Virus record (IMG/VR): IMGVR_UViG_3300037010_001404
Span: 1-31,060 of that record
Source: a virus
Length of the DNA: 31,060 bases
Strand: one strand, 5' to 3'
The notes beneath the pieces were generated by a model, which saw only the letters and a list, made by a program, of their open reading frames with translations, was not told the origin of the DNA and made no database searches. Made by a program: the position numbers and the translations under genes. Shown piece after piece: positions 1-6,885 of the stretch; position 1 is the stretch's first letter, and each line of letters begins with the position of its first letter.

Positions 1-127
1 GTAATTAATCATTTTCTTCGTCTCTTTGTTCATAAACCGCTTTAATGTATGCACGGTCAAGTGTTTTAATAACATCTACTTCCCAAGGCTCAAACTCATT
101 ACCAGTAAGTTGACAATAAGAAGCAAT
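1..127. repeat. 127-bp terminal direct repeat, left copy (circular overlap)
   Basis: This stretch is identical to 30934-31060. It lies in the end of the second tail-assembly chaperone ORF, and the repeat at the other end continues that same ORF into the tape measure gene. A length of exactly 127 is a common largest k-mer in short-read assemblers, so it most likely marks a closed circular contig and not a true packaged terminal repeat. Confidence 0.93.
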
Positions 128-319
128 TTCTGTATAAGTTATTGGTTGTATTCCACCATTATCAGTAAACACTCGTGTTGACCCCAATTCAAAAAACATC
201 TCAAGTAAATAATTGGAGGAAGGTTCCAGAGGTGGTATTTCCAGTGCTTGTTGTTTCTTGCCTGTCATCTTCTCTATCATCGTATAATGACTCCGATTGG
301 AAGAACCGTCTTTCCTCAC
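5..319 (-). CDS. Tail assembly chaperone, second frame (lambda gpT-like part)
   Basis: This 104-residue ORF sits between the gpG-like chaperone and the tape measure gene, the position of lambda T. The only start in this form is a GTG at 319, with no clear Shine-Dalgarno sequence. The frame is open well upstream of that GTG, to at least 376, and overlaps the end of the preceding gene. The natural reading is that it is made as the C-terminal half of a frameshift fusion, not on its own. The protein is acidic at its C-terminus. No family motif is recognised; the call rests on position and on the overlapping open frame. Confidence 0.7.
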   Translation of the reverse strand: MRKDGSSNRSHYTMIEKMTGKKQQALEIPPLEPSSNYLLEMFFELGSTRVFTDNGGIQPITYTEIASYCQLTGNEFEPWEVDVIKTLDRAYIKAVYEQRDEEND

Positions 320-350
320 ATAATCTAACTCTACAACTTTATTTAGGTAA

Positions 351-737
351 TCAACTAACTGTTTGGTTATCTCTGCGAAAAAAGTTGGTACGCGTTTTCA
401 CAAACGCTTCTATCTCCTCTCGCATCCAAGACAATTCAGGGTCCATCATAAACTCTTTTGCTTTTTCAGGACTAAATTCCCCAAAAACTTCCTCATCCCA
501 ACCTACAATACACGATGCAGCAAGTTCAGCATTGTCCTTCTCCAACTTATCAACATCAATCTTTGCATCTGAACCCTGTGCAAGTCTTTGTTTCATAAGT
601 TTTTTACTTATTGTACGGAATGACATACTATCTTGACCAGTGAGTTCCACAAAAACTCCAGTGGCTCCTTCAACAGGGTGGATAAGTTCCATCTTTGCTG
701 ATGTTGGTTTTAAATCTGCTAGTGAAAATTTACTCAT
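351..737 (-). CDS. Tail assembly chaperone (lambda gpG-like)
   Basis: This 128-residue protein is encoded between the tail tube and tape measure genes, where long-tailed phages encode a chaperone that coats the tape measure protein during tail building. It starts MSKFSLADLKPTSAK and opens with a short beta-rich N-terminal part, followed by charged helical sequence, as is common in this group. It has a GGAG Shine-Dalgarno sequence shortly before the ATG. The C-terminal codons contain a T6 run that probably serves as a frameshift site into the next ORF. A terminator-like hairpin and a TATAAATA motif lie just upstream, so the gene may have its own promoter. The family assignment is from position and general character. 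Confidence 0.75.
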   Translation of the reverse strand: MSKFSLADLKPTSAKMELIHPVEGATGVFVELTGQDSMSFRTISKKLMKQRLAQGSDAKIDVDKLEKDNAELAASCIVGWDEEVFGEFSPEKAKEFMMDPELSWMREEIEAFVKTRTNFFRRDNQTVS

Positions 738-748
738 TTATAATCTCC

Positions 749-784
749 AAAAAAGAAAGGGGGTGAATTTCTCCACTCCCCTTT
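749..784 (-). terminator. Rho-independent terminator after tail tube gene
   Basis: On the minus strand AAAGGGG pairs with CCCCTTT, with an extra GTG/CAC pairing across one bulged A, and is followed by CTTTTTT. It lies 27 bases past the tail tube stop and just before the chaperone gene. Confidence 0.75.
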
Positions 785-791
785 ATTTATA
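784..791 (-). promoter_or_regulatory. TATAAATA late-promoter-like motif before chaperone gene
   Basis: There is an exact minus-strand TATAAATA between tail tube and chaperone genes. It abuts the foot of the terminator hairpin, so RNA starting 5-7 bases downstream would begin inside the hairpin's left arm. A 12-bp palindrome AGTTTTAAAACT lies just upstream. Confidence 0.5.
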
Positions 792-810
792 GTTTTAAAA
801 CTATGGTTTG

Positions 811-1710
811 TTATACTCTCGTAATCATCACATTACTTACATCAGTTCCATTATACACTGCTGTGAAAGGTAATGAAATTAAGATTGGACCTTGGCTACC
901 AATAGTTTTTGTAGCACCATTATACTTTACACCACTCATTTTATAAGTATGGCTCTTTGTTCCATCAGTAAGGGTAAATTCAAGAGATGTAGTTGTACCT
1001 GCAATGAACTTTGAAACAATAGTAGAATCTTCAAAGTAGGCAGTAACTGTTCCTGAAACTTTACTCATACCAAGTGTAAGTCCATGGGCATCAGATGACC
1101 CAAGAGCATAGTTGGTTGTGGTTCCATTATCAATTGTAAGGTTGATAGCAGTAATAATTGCAACTGTGGTTCCACCTTCTTTAAATGTTCCACCAGCATG
1201 GAAAAATGGTTGGGAGGCTGTTGCGGGTGTTATGGTAGCATCAAGAGTTGTTCCTGAAATTGTCATTCCTTTACCAACCAAATTAAAAGTGGCTTTACAA
1301 AGTCCATTAACTGGTACATCAAGAGTTAATGAATTAACCTGGACACCTGTGTACACGCTGTATTGGTTAATGTCAAGTGAACCTTGCTCAAATGAAAATG
1401 ATTTAACTGTTGACCCTGTCTTTAATACGTTAGCAGTCCATGTTGAATTAAAAAGACTTTCTAAAAGTGGGTCAAAGTCTGTTGCTGCATAATTAACAGC
1501 AAGAGGACCAGTCACTGCTTTATTACCATGAACTGAATAACGAAGCATACGGTCAGCCTGAATGCTAGCATCTTCGTAAACTGTTTTAGTAAGGTTTACA
1601 CCGAAAGATGTATAAGGAAGAGCCACCATTTGTGGGGTTCCTGGTGTTACTCCCCATGTGACCTCAGGTATGTAGGTAATTTGGGAACGAGCGCCTGTTG
1701 CAATTGACAT
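811..1710 (-). CDS. Major tail tube protein
   Basis: This 299-residue protein sits between the tail terminator and the tail chaperone, the standard place for the tail tube gene of long non-contractile tails. It starts MSIATGARSQITYIPEVTWGVTPGTPQ, the typical opening of phage tube proteins of this group, and is rich in Ser, Thr, Gly and Val with alternating beta-strand pattern and few charged runs. The C-terminal half (T-x-T-L-x-D-G-T-x-x-H-T-Y) suggests an added Ig-like or second tube-fold segment. Monomers would stack as hexameric rings around the tape measure protein to form the tail shaft. AAAGGAG precedes the ATG. A terminator follows directly, which fits a need for separate high-level expression. 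Confidence 0.87.
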   Translation of the reverse strand: MSIATGARSQITYIPEVTWGVTPGTPQMVALPYTSFGVNLTKTVYEDASIQADRMLRYSVHGNKAVTGPLAVNYAATDFDPLLESLFNSTWTANVLKTGSTVKSFSFEQGSLDINQYSVYTGVQVNSLTLDVPVNGLCKATFNLVGKGMTISGTTLDATITPATASQPFFHAGGTFKEGGTTVAIITAINLTIDNGTTTNYALGSSDAHGLTLGMSKVSGTVTAYFEDSTIVSKFIAGTTTSLEFTLTDGTKSHTYKMSGVKYNGATKTIGSQGPILISLPFTAVYNGTDVSNVMITRV

Positions 1711-1747
1711 AATAAAACTCCTTTAATTTGTGTTTATGATGATGTTG

Positions 1748-1755
1748 TATTTATC
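1748..1755 (-). promoter_or_regulatory. Late-promoter-like motif before tail tube gene
   Basis: The minus strand reads GATAAATA, one base from TATAAATA, in the short gap before the tail tube gene. It sits between inverted arms GATGATG (1738-1744) and CATCATC. Confidence 0.35.
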
Positions 1756-1764
1756 GCATCATCG

Positions 1765-2172
1765 TTATTTTAGATAACAAGACCACTGAATGAATACAGG
1801 AACAACATAAAAATTCTGCAATGTTCTTGATGAAATACGCCATTTATTATCAATTGTAACAATAACATTATTTGATGTGTGATTAGCACCTTTGACAAAA
1901 GCATTCATAATAGCGTCTGCTGTATTGTTACCTTCTGTAAATCCTGTTCCTATTTTTGTGAATACATCAATCTGAAATAATCCATTCAATCTATCTATAC
2001 CACCAACCCCTAATGTAAGAATTTGTGTTTGTGCTGGAAGTAATGTTGACCTTACAAAATTAGTTGTTTTGGATGTTCGTATTGTGTTTTCTGTTTGTAA
2101 ATCTTCTGCTTTGATAACAGTAAGTAACTGTGTATCAAGAATAGTTTGGATTGTTTCGTATTGTGAACTCAT
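1765..2172 (-). CDS. Tail terminator-like protein
   Basis: This 135-residue protein is encoded directly before the tail tube, where lambda U-type terminators lie. Such proteins cap the finished tail tube and join it to the head connector. It begins with a helix (MSSQYETIQTILDTQL), followed by the signature middle part F-V-R-S-T-L-L-P and L-F-Q-I-D-V-F, and ends with a beta-strand F-I-Q-W-S-C-Y. The length matches the usual 120-150 residues. Its ATG overlaps the end of the preceding gp10-like gene, so the two are probably translationally coupled. Assignment is by sequence character and gene order. Confidence 0.75.
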   Translation of the reverse strand: MSSQYETIQTILDTQLLTVIKAEDLQTENTIRTSKTTNFVRSTLLPAQTQILTLGVGGIDRLNGLFQIDVFTKIGTGFTEGNNTADAIMNAFVKGANHTSNNVIVTIDNKWRISSRTLQNFYVVPVFIQWSCYLK

Positions 2173-2462
2173 AATGCTGTTCCTCGTTTTGCTTGTTCCA
2201 TAAGAAGTTCTGTTTCTTGGAGAGTTGTTGATAACATTCCAACAGGAGCTTGGTATTCTGTTCCATACTCAACATAAGCAGCATAGTCAACAGGGTTTGA
2301 AAATGAATAAGAGCCACTTTCTACTGAACCTTCCCAACCATCTCGCAATGTTCCAGATAAAACTGGAGTTTTTTGTTTAACACTCTCAACAAATAATTCA
2401 ACAAACTTTTGTTCCCAATGGTCAATTTCTTTAACGACTTCTTCTGCTGTCATTGTTGTCAT
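2169..2462 (-). CDS. HK97 gp10-like head-tail joining protein
   Basis: This 97-residue protein has the familiar pattern of the HK97-gp10 family: a helical N-terminus, T-P-V-L-S-G-T-L-R-D-G-W (residues about 32-43), Y-A-A-Y-V-E-Y-G-T (about 61-69) and P-V-G-M-L near the end. Proteins of this type sit at the head-tail interface or help complete the tail. It is slightly short for the family (usually 110-150), having lost some of the C-terminal helix. The gene overlaps the next one by four bases and lies two bases after the previous one, within the head-completion set. Confidence 0.85.
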   Translation of the reverse strand: MTTMTAEEVVKEIDHWEQKFVELFVESVKQKTPVLSGTLRDGWEGSVESGSYSFSNPVDYAAYVEYGTEYQAPVGMLSTTLQETELLMEQAKRGTAL

Positions 2463-2463
2463 C

Positions 2464-2787
2464 TTACCATTCCAATAAAAGTTTGTACACGATTGTTACA
2501 TTGGTAGGGCTTATTTGCTCCACTTCAATAATAGTATACATGACCTTATTGTAAGTTAATGTACTCCCTACAGTAATTTGTTTGGCTGTATTACCTTGAA
2601 CCACACACTCTCTTTGTGTTGTAAGTAATGGTGAAACAAAGTTGGTGTCAACATCTTTTTGTTTCCTTGAGAGGAATACACCTTTTACCTTTAACTTACC
2701 ACCTGTATCCAAAGTTATAGTGAATGTATCACCATACTCTGTAAGCAATTCAAGTGCTTCTTTTTGGAGGTCATTATAGATGCCCAT
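2464..2787 (-). CDS. Head closure / stopper protein
   Basis: This 107-residue protein has an N-terminal helix followed by a small beta-barrel: D-T-F-T-I-T, K-V-K-G-V-F-L-S-R, G-S-T-L-T-Y and Y-T-I-I-E-V. That layout is shared by head-tail stoppers of the SPP1 gp16 and lambda FII kind. It lies between the DnaT-like connector and the gp10-like protein, the usual place. It would form a ring below the connector and keep packaged DNA inside until the tail docks. The call is based on order and fold pattern; no single diagnostic motif is present. Confidence 0.7.
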   Translation of the reverse strand: MGIYNDLQKEALELLTEYGDTFTITLDTGGKLKVKGVFLSRKQKDVDTNFVSPLLTTQRECVVQGNTAKQITVGSTLTYNKVMYTIIEVEQISPTNVTIVYKLLLEW

Positions 2788-2799
2788 TATTATCTCTTC

Positions 2800-3342
2800 T
2801 TATAGATGAATTCTGTTTATTTGTTTTTTGATTTGCAAAATTGGGGATAATACCCTCTCTACTCTTAACATTCCAGTAAAGATTTCATCCTCAACAGGTG
2901 TGGTGTATGTAATAGATGATGAGATGGCTCTATCAACAGAAACTGTCTTACTTTTAATCTTACTATCCTTATTCTTTGTAACATAAGGGTCAAGTCCATT
3001 GTAAATTAACATTGCTAATTCAGTTTGTGCATTCTTTAACTCATTTGGAATCGAGAGTTGTTTAACCAATCTACCATTATTATCATAAAATACTGAACGA
3101 GGGAATAAAAGAGATTGGGTTACATTTGGAAAGACAAATCCAAGGTATAATTGCCCATAAAGGTCATCAAGAGCCTTTGCAGCTTTAACAAGAGATTGTT
3201 CAGCCAGTACACTATCGTATGTTGAGAACTGGGAAGGGTCATTTGCGTAAAGTGGAATGTATGTGTCAAAACTCTCAGCCAATGTGACATAAGAATTTGC
3301 TCCCGTTGGACGCTGACCTGTTTCTACAATTAAAATGCTCAT
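2800..3342 (-). CDS. Head completion / adaptor protein (DnaT-like fold)
   Basis: This 180-residue protein starts MSILIVETGQRPTGANSYVTLAESFDTYI, the typical start of the phage adaptor family often labelled 'DnaT-like ssDNA-binding'. It also has the shared core: L-V-K-A-A-K-A-L-D-D-L-Y, then Q-S-L-L-F-P-R, then I-P-N-E-L-K-N-A-Q-T-E-L-A. Despite the label, the gene's location between capsid and stopper genes argues for a head-to-tail connector ring attached to the portal, not for primosome work. A GATAAATA motif lies upstream at 3368-3375. Confidence 0.75.
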   Translation of the reverse strand: MSILIVETGQRPTGANSYVTLAESFDTYIPLYANDPSQFSTYDSVLAEQSLVKAAKALDDLYGQLYLGFVFPNVTQSLLFPRSVFYDNNGRLVKQLSIPNELKNAQTELAMLIYNGLDPYVTKNKDSKIKSKTVSVDRAISSSITYTTPVEDEIFTGMLRVERVLSPILQIKKQINRIHL

Positions 3343-3367
3343 AATTTATTTTCCCATAAGATAGTTG

Positions 3368-3375
3368 TATTTATC
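3368..3375 (-). promoter_or_regulatory. Late-promoter-like motif before head adaptor gene
   Basis: The minus strand reads GATAAATAC, one base off the TATAAATA core, 26 bases upstream of the adaptor start codon and just after the stop of the zinc-ribbon gene. Confidence 0.35.
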
Positions 3376-3390
3376 ATTGTTGTATAATAA

Positions 3391-3600
3391 TCAAATAGGG
3401 GTGCGAATCACCCCTGGAATCGACATCATCGAACCTCCATCAGTTCCAACACCATTCTTAAAGCAGAATGCAGGGACAGTAAATTGTTTTTGCATTGGTT
3501 CACCATCATTTGGACAGGTAATTAATACAATGTCAGAGTTTGATTGTAAGTTATCAAAAGATGTTCCACATTTGTTGCATTTGTATGAAATAATAGGCAT
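3391..3600 (-). CDS. Small FmdB-like zinc-ribbon protein
   Basis: This 69-residue protein starts MPIISYKCNKCG, the classic start of FmdB/RegA-type zinc ribbons. The first knuckle (Cys8, Cys11) is intact. The second knuckle begins with Cys29 but reads CPND where the family has CPxC, so the fourth ligand is Asp32 or absent. The C-terminus (GGSMMSIPGVIRTPI) resembles that of many phage zinc-ribbon proteins encoded beside the capsid. Its role in head assembly is not known. It has its own terminator and TATAAATA upstream and an AAGGAG ribosome site. Confidence 0.7.
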   Translation of the reverse strand: MPIISYKCNKCGTSFDNLQSNSDIVLITCPNDGEPMQKQFTVPAFCFKNGVGTDGGSMMSIPGVIRTPI

Positions 3601-3622
3601 AATAGTTCTCCTTTTAAAACTG

Positions 3623-3630
3623 TATTTATA
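3623..3630 (-). promoter_or_regulatory. TATAAATA late-promoter-like motif before zinc-ribbon gene
   Basis: There is an exact minus-strand TATAAATAC right after the capsid terminator's T-tract and 22 bases before the start codon. Confidence 0.5.
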
Positions 3631-3636
3631 GTAGAC

Positions 3637-3660
3637 AAAAAGAAAGGGACCGAAGTCCCA
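3637..3660 (-). terminator. Rho-independent terminator after major capsid gene
   Basis: On the minus strand GGGAC and GTCCC pair around a TTCG loop and are followed by TTTCTTTTT. The stable UUCG loop and T-rich tail are textbook features. It would cap the major capsid mRNA. Confidence 0.88.
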
Positions 3661-3706
3661 ATCTTTGTTTAGCGTTGTCCCCTACGCGAGGACTAACTCA
3701 TTGTTA

Positions 3707-4633
3707 TTACACTGAATTTGCGCCTAAAGAGCTACTTGTCCTAAGGGTCCAAATGGCATCCTGATCTACAATACCGAACTTAAGAGTTGCCTTCCAACCT
3801 ACGTTCAAGAAACGGTTTAACTTATCAGTTTGTGTAATGACCATACCTGGAGGTAAGCTATCAACACGACCTAAAGCGTTATTACCGAAACAGTAGGAGT
3901 TGTAAATGTCAACAGTACCTGCACCAGTTTGGTCAACGAAAGTAGCGTTATTATCACGAACAACACGGAAGCCTTTATACATACCAACTTCATTTTTCAA
4001 AACAGTTTCAGGTGTAGAGTATTTTGCAACATCAACCCATGAACCAAGAGAAGTATCTGCACGTAAATCAGCGATAACGTCATCATGAGCAACTAACACA
4101 TACGAACCGTTAAACGTTGGAATGTTCATACGTGCTAACTTGTTATACATAATGTTCAATTCTGTTCCAGAAATAACCTGACCGGCAGTAACTGAACCTT
4201 CAGCAGTGTTACCAACAATACGGACGTTTGTACTAGCATCAAGAGCAAGAATTGCTAATTTGTCAAGAGTCGTACCAACGTTCTTTCCAATGTTTTCTGC
4301 AGCAGCAAGGTTAACCTTTCCACCAGACTGTAAAGAAGCTAAAGCTGTGGTAGTAACAACGTTACCATACTCAACAGGTGTAAACAGAATTTCAGAATCG
4401 GTCATTGCTTCAGAAACAAGGTCAGATTTTTCTGTCAAAGGTGTAGTAGCCAAAGAAAGACGGGCATACTTAGTGAGAGAGATAGACTTTCCGCCAATCT
4501 CCTTTTTGTATTGGACAAATTGGTCCATTACGTTATCTTGTCCAGCAGCGATAATAAATGATTGGTCAAAAGCAAGAACCAAGCTATTATCAAGTGAGAC
4601 TACATCGGACATTACTGTGGTAAAATCAGCCAT
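3707..4633 (-). CDS. Major capsid protein, N4-gp56 type
   Basis: This 308-residue protein follows the scaffold gene and has the features of N4 gp56-type major capsid proteins, which have the HK97 fold. These are an N-terminal arm, G-G-K-S-I-S-L-T-K-Y-A-R (about 47-58), an L-T-E-K-S-D-L spine region, A-A-E-N-I-G-K-N-V-G-T-T-L-D-K-L-A helix, V-A-H-D-D-V-I-A-D-L, and Y-K-G-F-R-V-V-R-D-N-N-A near the end. The length is usual for the family. AAAGGAG precedes the ATG. It is preceded by a weak TAAATAC motif and followed by a strong terminator, consistent with abundant expression as the shell subunit. Confidence 0.9.
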   Translation of the reverse strand: MADFTTVMSDVVSLDNSLVLAFDQSFIIAAGQDNVMDQFVQYKKEIGGKSISLTKYARLSLATTPLTEKSDLVSEAMTDSEILFTPVEYGNVVTTTALASLQSGGKVNLAAAENIGKNVGTTLDKLAILALDASTNVRIVGNTAEGSVTAGQVISGTELNIMYNKLARMNIPTFNGSYVLVAHDDVIADLRADTSLGSWVDVAKYSTPETVLKNEVGMYKGFRVVRDNNATFVDQTGAGTVDIYNSYCFGNNALGRVDSLPPGMVITQTDKLNRFLNVGWKATLKFGIVDQDAIWTLRTSSSLGANSV

Positions 4634-4664
4634 TTTAAAACTCCTTTAATTTTTTGTTTTGTAT

Positions 4665-5282
4665 TTAGGAAATCTTCCCATACTTTTTCATAACTGTCAA
4701 AATGTCATTATGTGTTTTGGCAAGTTTGATTTCTTTTTCGTATCCACCAAGGACGGAACTGTCTGTGGCACGCTTTACATCAATTTTTTCTTGAACTTTA
4801 GTTTCTTCTACTTTATCTGGCTCTCCAAATAAAATAGGGTCTGACTTTTTAAGTTCATCAACAATAATTTTTACTGAAGAAGGATCAACTTCCATCTGGT
4901 CATTGAAAACAACTTTACTTTTATCAACCAATTTCATTACTGTAGAAATACTTTTGGCACCTGCCTCTGTAAGTTGTTGGGTCAAAATTCCATTTAAAGC
5001 ATTATCTTTTAACTTTGCTTCAACTGTAGCAAGTTTTGATTGAGTTTCCTCGTACATCTCTTTAAACTTACCTTGTTCCAACTTTGCTTTTTCAGCGGCT
5101 TCTTTATTTTCCTTTTCGAAGCGTCTAACTTTGGATAAAAGTTCCTGATTCTTCGAAAGTTCAGCCTTAGTTGCTTCTAACTGTGTTTGTAACTCTGTTA
5201 ATTCAGTTTCAGTTGCTTTTGCTTCTGTTTTAGTACCCACCTCCGTGGAACTATTATTGGTTACTTCTGTTTCTATTGTCAT
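4665..5282 (-). CDS. Capsid scaffolding protein (GP20-like)
   Basis: This 205-residue protein is rich in Glu, Lys, Ala and Thr. A long coiled coil spans about residues 25-90, followed by a conserved-looking A-L-N-G-I-L-T-Q-Q-L-T-E-A-G-A segment and a V-D-P-S-S-V...L-F-G-E-P end. This is the usual build of phage minor structural GP20/scaffold proteins. It lies between portal and major capsid genes, the standard scaffold position. It would guide procapsid assembly and then leave the shell. No protease gene is visible nearby. The ATG follows GGTTGGAG. Confidence 0.85.
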   Translation of the reverse strand: MTIETEVTNNSSTEVGTKTEAKATETELTELQTQLEATKAELSKNQELLSKVRRFEKENKEAAEKAKLEQGKFKEMYEETQSKLATVEAKLKDNALNGILTQQLTEAGAKSISTVMKLVDKSKVVFNDQMEVDPSSVKIIVDELKKSDPILFGEPDKVEETKVQEKIDVKRATDSSVLGGYEKEIKLAKTHNDILTVMKKYGKIS

Positions 5283-5315
5283 GTTTGGCTCTCCAACCTT
5301 AATGAGTTATGTCGT

Positions 5316-5323
5316 TATTTATA
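5316..5323 (-). promoter_or_regulatory. TATAAATA late-promoter-like motif before scaffold gene
   Basis: There is an exact minus-strand TATAAATA in the 60-base gap between portal and scaffold. It is enclosed by a short inverted repeat: GTCGT at 5311-5315 and ACGAC at 5323-5327. Confidence 0.5.
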
Positions 5324-5344
5324 CGACGATGTGTTAAATTGTTA

Positions 5345-6856
5345 TTAATCTTGTGATACTTGTTTTAATTCTGCGTCATCAGAGGGGTCTTCTGTTGAGT
5401 CTTCAATAGGATTTTCTGAATCATCAATCGTAACAGGTTGTGTATTTACAACTGTTTGTAACTCACGTTTCATTGTTTCAAACATAAGAATCTCTTTAAA
5501 TTTGTCTATTGCTTCTTCATCTGTTAAACCTAGTTCGGTTCTGAAATAGTCCAAAATTGTAGCTCTACCACCATTAATGCGTTTATCCCAAACATCTTCC
5601 TGGGAACCTTGGTCAACAGGGAGTTGTGGGTCACTAAATTCTACAAACATTACTGTGTTTTCATTAAACGTAACAGGGGATGAAACATTTAATACTTGAC
5701 GGATAACTTTCCATGCACGTTTAAATCCACCTTGATACATTTTTTGTCTTTGTTTTCTTAATTCAAGATTGGAAATTTCTTCTACAATAACTTGGAATCC
5801 ACTTGATGCTGTACCTTCTCCATCAGCCTTTAATCTAACAGACCAATCTTTTGCTATTGCTTGTCCCCAACCTGTGTATACATCATCCATACCTTTAATG
5901 TCTGGTGATGGAGCTTTATAATCAACAGATGGACGTGCACTTTGACCGTTACTTATTAATTGGATAATAGAACCTGGACCACCACTAACTGATGGTTCTG
6001 CTGGTATTGTTCGTGGTAATGTATCACCATAATTCAAAACTTCTTGTGTCATTTGACCACTATTTGAACTAACTTCACAATCAATTAAAACTAATGATGG
6101 AAGTTTTGACCATTTCATCGAATAATCTGAATCTGTTAAGTGGAGATTGTAAGCCTCATTAAAGTTGATAAGGTCATACTCTGTTTGGTACCAAATTCCA
6201 TTGCGAGGTATACGTAAATCATAAAACATTGTTGCTGGAACAATTCCATAAATGTTTGGTTGAGTATTTGTAACCACTGGCTCATTCATGTCTGTAACCA
6301 TCAAATCAATAATCTGTTCTTTTGTGAAAATACGGTACATACCCTCACTAGTGGTATAGATTAAACCAATCATTTGTTTACTACCATCAACAACAACTTG
6401 ACTATTACCTCTATGGAGAATGTCAATAACAAGTTCATTTGTGTCTGTATCGTATTGGAATAACATCAACACAGATTTAAGCATACGAAGAACTTGGTCA
6501 GCATTGTTCATAATTTCTTGGAATGGAATCTTGTTGAGTTCATTGTACAACTTTTGTGTATCAACTGTGTTTTCTGTGGTATCGTTGTATAACTCAAACG
6601 TTGGAAGATTATCATTAAACAATAATGCACTCTTTTCAACAATCATTCGGGTCAAATTACGATAACGTGGAATAAATCCTTTTTGTTTCCATTGTGTTCG
6701 ACCTGAATTTGGGTCATTTAGAATTTTGATAACTTCTTCTTCTTGTTTACCATCAAGATAATTAAGTGCTTTAGCTGCTTTCTGTTGTTCATTACTGGAT
6801 AACAAACCAACCCATTCTTTGGCTGTCATAGATAATGCGATTGCTTTTTGTTCCAT
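5345..6856 (-). CDS. Portal protein
   Basis: This 503-residue protein directly follows the large terminase, where phages encode the dodecameric portal through which DNA enters the head. The pattern fits SPP1 gp6-like portals: an N-terminal helical part, G-F-I-P-R-Y-R-N-L-T-R-M-I-V-E-K-S-A-L-L-F near residue 60, and a wing and stem in the middle. A C-terminal helical crown follows, ending in a strongly acidic tail with several Asp and Glu. The length is usual. AAAGGAT precedes the ATG, and an exact TATAAATA lies in the gap after the terminase gene. Confidence 0.88.
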   Translation of the reverse strand: MEQKAIALSMTAKEWVGLLSSNEQQKAAKALNYLDGKQEEEVIKILNDPNSGRTQWKQKGFIPRYRNLTRMIVEKSALLFNDNLPTFELYNDTTENTVDTQKLYNELNKIPFQEIMNNADQVLRMLKSVLMLFQYDTDTNELVIDILHRGNSQVVVDGSKQMIGLIYTTSEGMYRIFTKEQIIDLMVTDMNEPVVTNTQPNIYGIVPATMFYDLRIPRNGIWYQTEYDLINFNEAYNLHLTDSDYSMKWSKLPSLVLIDCEVSSNSGQMTQEVLNYGDTLPRTIPAEPSVSGGPGSIIQLISNGQSARPSVDYKAPSPDIKGMDDVYTGWGQAIAKDWSVRLKADGEGTASSGFQVIVEEISNLELRKQRQKMYQGGFKRAWKVIRQVLNVSSPVTFNENTVMFVEFSDPQLPVDQGSQEDVWDKRINGGRATILDYFRTELGLTDEEAIDKFKEILMFETMKRELQTVVNTQPVTIDDSENPIEDSTEDPSDDAELKQVSQD

Positions 6857-6877
6857 TTTATGTAATCCTTTTATCGG

Positions 6878-6885
6878 TATTTATA
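6878..6885 (-). promoter_or_regulatory. TATAAATA late-promoter-like motif before portal gene
   Basis: There is an exact minus-strand TATAAATACC immediately after the large terminase stop codon and 22 bases before the portal start. Confidence 0.5.

Larger units (their letters stand above)
5..737 (-). other. Predicted +1 frameshift fusion of the two tail chaperone ORFs (gpGT-like)
   Basis: Near the end of the first chaperone ORF the codons read AAC TTT TTT CGC (386-375 on the minus strand). If the Phe tRNA on the second TTT slips forward by one base to TTC, reading continues GCA GAG ATA ACC and stays open for 123 codons to the stop at 5-7. The fusion would be about 243 residues. In the -1 frame a stop follows within a few codons, so the known lambda-type -1 shift does not work here; a +1 (or -2) shift does. 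Long-tailed phages commonly make a frameshifted chaperone just before the tape measure. Slippage itself is inferred. Confidence 0.65.

Noticed and set aside
1-127. Terminal repeat as true packaged direct terminal repeats
   Set aside because: The length equals a common assembler k-mer and it falls inside coding sequence of the tail module, away from the terminase genes.
175-636. 153-codon plus-strand frame at the left end
   Set aside because: It is antisense to the chaperone ORFs, which have the correct order, ribosome sites and composition. The Ser-rich product is typical of a shadow frame.
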